A stretch of 28,549 nt of DNA from a virus. The stretch is taken from positions 1 through 28,549 of the IMG/VR virus record IMGVR_UViG_3300043411_000858, one strand, 5' to 3'. The position numbers were made by a program, and so were the translations under genes. How positions within the stretch are numbered: the stretch's first letter is position 1; every line of letters begins with the position of its first letter. The notes below the pieces were generated by a model. It was not told the DNA's origin. It searched no databases and worked only from the letters and a program-made list of their open reading frames with translations. Shown here in pieces: positions 27,770-28,549 of this stretch.

Positions 27770-27964
27770 TTACGATCGTCCTTGCCACCCCTCTTCTTTT
27801 TTCCGGTCTTTAAAACCGAAAGAAAGGGAAGGGGTTAGCAACCAACTCCGATACTTGCTAGATCCGTTGAACACACCTCTCACTACTGCCTCGACGGAAA
27901 ACTCCGAGTTACACCTCGGGCCTTCTAGAAAAAGTAAGCGGTGATAAGCCTCGTGACCTATCAT
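27770..27964 (-). CDS. hypothetical small protein
   Basis: The 64-residue frame starts with ATG in an ATGA overlap with the frame before it, after a GAGG at a rather long 10 bp. It reads GHEAYHRLLFLEGPRCN, then EAVVRGVFNGSSKYRSWLL, and has a basic end. No motif is recognised. The DNA holds a small hairpin (CCGAG/CTCGG) and several structured stretches, so part of the region may act as RNA. Confidence that it is a real gene is moderate. Confidence 0.4.
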   Translation of the reverse strand: MIGHEAYHRLLFLEGPRCNSEFSVEAVVRGVFNGSSKYRSWLLTPSLSFGFKDRKKEEGWQGRS

Positions 27965-28119
27965 GGAAGTCTATCCTCGATGTGCCGGGAAACCTCTCGG
28001 TTCGATCCCAGCCTTGTCTCTGCCTCTTCGAGCTGCCTCTTACCTATTCAGGCGGGGGCCTTGCTTTTGTTAACTATTACCCGCGCCCGTTCGTCTTTAT
28101 TTGGATTCTCTGATTTCAC
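27961..28119 (-). pseudogene. small reading frame split by an in-frame TGA
   Basis: From a GTG at 28119 the frame gives 23 residues (ERARVIVNKSKAPA at its end), meets a TGA at 28048-28050 and then continues for 28 more as KRQLEEAETRLGSNREVSRH. It ends in an ATGA overlap with the next gene, the spacing seen throughout this operon. The second half looks like ordinary helical protein but has no start codon of its own. A nonsense mutation, read-through or a sequencing error are the options. TGA is a normal stop elsewhere in the window, so recoding of all TGA is excluded. Confidence 0.3.
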
Positions 28120-28145
28120 GAGTTTTAGAATCCCTTTTCCCTCGA

Positions 28146-28235
28146 TTAAAATTCTTCATCACTCCCATCGAGCCACATCAATACAAAGACCAGCACGATG
28201 AGAAAAACAAACAAGGGCCCAATCACGTCATCCAT
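28146..28235 (-). CDS. 29-residue single-span membrane peptide
   Basis: The ATG at 28235 has AGGGG upstream; the longer frame to 28334 covers a terminator and is not likely. The product is almost only a membrane helix (VIGPLFVFLIVLVFVLMWL) with acidic ends (MDD, DGSDEEF). It is the first gene after the terminator at 28292-28331. Such peptides occur near the start of phage early operons, with roles in exclusion or host membrane change. The family is not recognised. Confidence 0.5.
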   Translation of the reverse strand: MDDVIGPLFVFLIVLVFVLMWLDGSDEEF

Positions 28236-28291
28236 GATTGAACCCCTTTGATAAAAACTCTTTGAATCGTCGACAAACAACGGTGAACTAG

Positions 28292-28331
28292 AATAAAAAT
28301 AAAACGGGGCACGAGACAACCTACCGCCCCG
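28292..28331 (-). terminator. intrinsic terminator near the attachment site
   Basis: On the minus strand CGGGGC (plus 28326-28331) pairs with GCCCCG (plus 28305-28310) around a 15-nt loop, followed by TTTTATTTTTATT. It would stop leftward transcripts coming from the tRNA side before they enter the early genes. The loop is large and the helix only 6 bp, but all GC apart from the ends. Confidence 0.65.
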
Positions 28332-28409
28332 CACCCCGCTACTTCATTGTTTGCTACGAATGAAAATTTAAATTGTGAAGAAAAATTCTGGTTTATCGCA
28401 TAATTGCGG

Positions 28410-28460
28410 ACCAGCTTTGCAAGCTGGATGTCGAGGGTTCGATCCCCTTCGCCTCCACCA
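28410..28460 (+). tRNA. 3' part of tRNA-Ala(UGC); likely phage attachment site
   Basis: CCAGC-TTTGCAA-GCTGG (28411-28427) is a perfect anticodon arm with anticodon TGC (Ala). A five-base variable loop, a T arm GAGGG-TTCGATC-CCCTT (28433-28449), acceptor strand CGCCTCC, discriminator A and encoded CCA follow. The acceptor 5' strand and D arm are absent: upstream DNA (28380-28409) does not match GGAGGCG or a D loop. A 3' half tRNA joined to other DNA is the usual product of integration into a tRNA gene (attL/attR) or the attP of the element itself. It cannot make a working tRNA. Confidence 0.8.
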
Positions 28461-28549
28461 AGATACACCGGTATCTGGGAAGGTCTTTGAAAGTCTAAGG
28501 TTTTATCGGAGAGACCCAAAGGGTTGTTTCCTTGCTTTGCTTGCCGTCT
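28461..28549. other. DNA beyond the attachment site, possibly rRNA spacer
   Basis: No gene is visible in these 89 bp. An inverted repeat AGATAC/GTATCT follows the CCA directly, and GGTCTTTGAAAGT (28482-28494) resembles the short conserved boxes found between tRNA-Ala and 23S rRNA in rRNA operons. If so, this is host DNA and the element sits in a tRNA-Ala of a ribosomal operon. The match is short and the 23S gene is not in the window. Confidence 0.35.

Noticed and set aside
27990-28015. A T-arm-like sequence GGTTCGATCCC, possible tRNA
   Set aside because: The flanking stem does not pair and no anticodon arm or acceptor fits. It shares 11 bp with the tRNA-Ala fragment, probably by chance; on the minus strand it makes a small GNRA hairpin inside a reading frame.
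28223-28519. A 98-codon minus-strand frame across the attachment site
   Set aside because: It is the antisense of the tRNA fragment; GGGEGDRTLDIQLAK is the known false translation of tRNA-Ala and its flank, and the frame also crosses a terminator.
1-28549. CRISPR arrays, insertion sequences, diversity-generating retroelement or tail tube/tape-measure genes
   Set aside because: I found no spaced direct repeats, transposase, reverse transcriptase or long tape-measure frame.

Overview
The window reads as the left-going late and early gene blocks of a tailed, short-tailed (podovirus-like) phage or prophage of a bacterium, probably Gram-negative. Signs are a terminase, portal, scaffold, capsid, adaptor and tail-nozzle set, glycine-rich internal (ejection) proteins, a D-Ala-D-Ala-type endolysin, and no tape measure, sheath or tail tube. 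Nearly all genes lie on the minus strand, packed with 4-bp or 8-bp stop/start overlaps (ATGA, GTGA, TTGA) and AAGGAG-type ribosome sites. No host genus can be named from the sequence. The window starts inside a gene and shows no integrase or replication gene, so part of the element lies outside it.

Layout, from right to left in the direction of transcription. 28461-28549 may be flanking DNA. 28410-28460 is the 3' part of a tRNA-Ala(UGC) without its 5' half, the typical trace of tRNA-targeted integration. 28331-22854 holds a terminator and a run of small early genes: a VRR-NUC nuclease, a sigma-like protein that seems to begin at an ATC codon, an AlpA-like HTH protein, a possible small terminase, and many small phage orphans. 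22684-20476 holds a tiny membrane protein, an AT-rich DNA methyltransferase that follows a truncated gene, and an Acb2-type anti-CBASS protein. 20261-20479 holds a strongly foldable RNA locus ending in a plus-strand terminator. 20240-12606 holds an XRE regulator, a NeuB/PseI-type nonulosonic acid synthase, large terminase, FmdB-like protein, portal, scaffold, major capsid and putative decoration protein, then a terminator. 12538-9885 holds a DUF115/Maf-type glycosyltransferase-like protein, small virion proteins and a protein with a classical C2H2 zinc finger. 9823-2259 holds adaptor, nozzle, ejection proteins and tail fibre. 2244-460 holds lysis genes. At 1-466 two plus-strand genes (a GNAT acetyltransferase fragment and a small membrane protein) converge on the endolysin.

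The most striking combination is a nonulosonic (sialic/pseudaminic/legionaminic) acid synthase beside the terminase, a DUF115 protein of the Maf type embedded among capsid and tail genes, and a GNAT of a kind used in sugar acetylation at the left edge. Together they suggest that the phage makes or redirects a nine-carbon acidic sugar and places it on its own virion or on the host surface. This is inference from families and position. The structured RNA at 20261-20479, the repeated element before portal and terminase, and the Acb2/methyltransferase pair are the other points that deserve attention.
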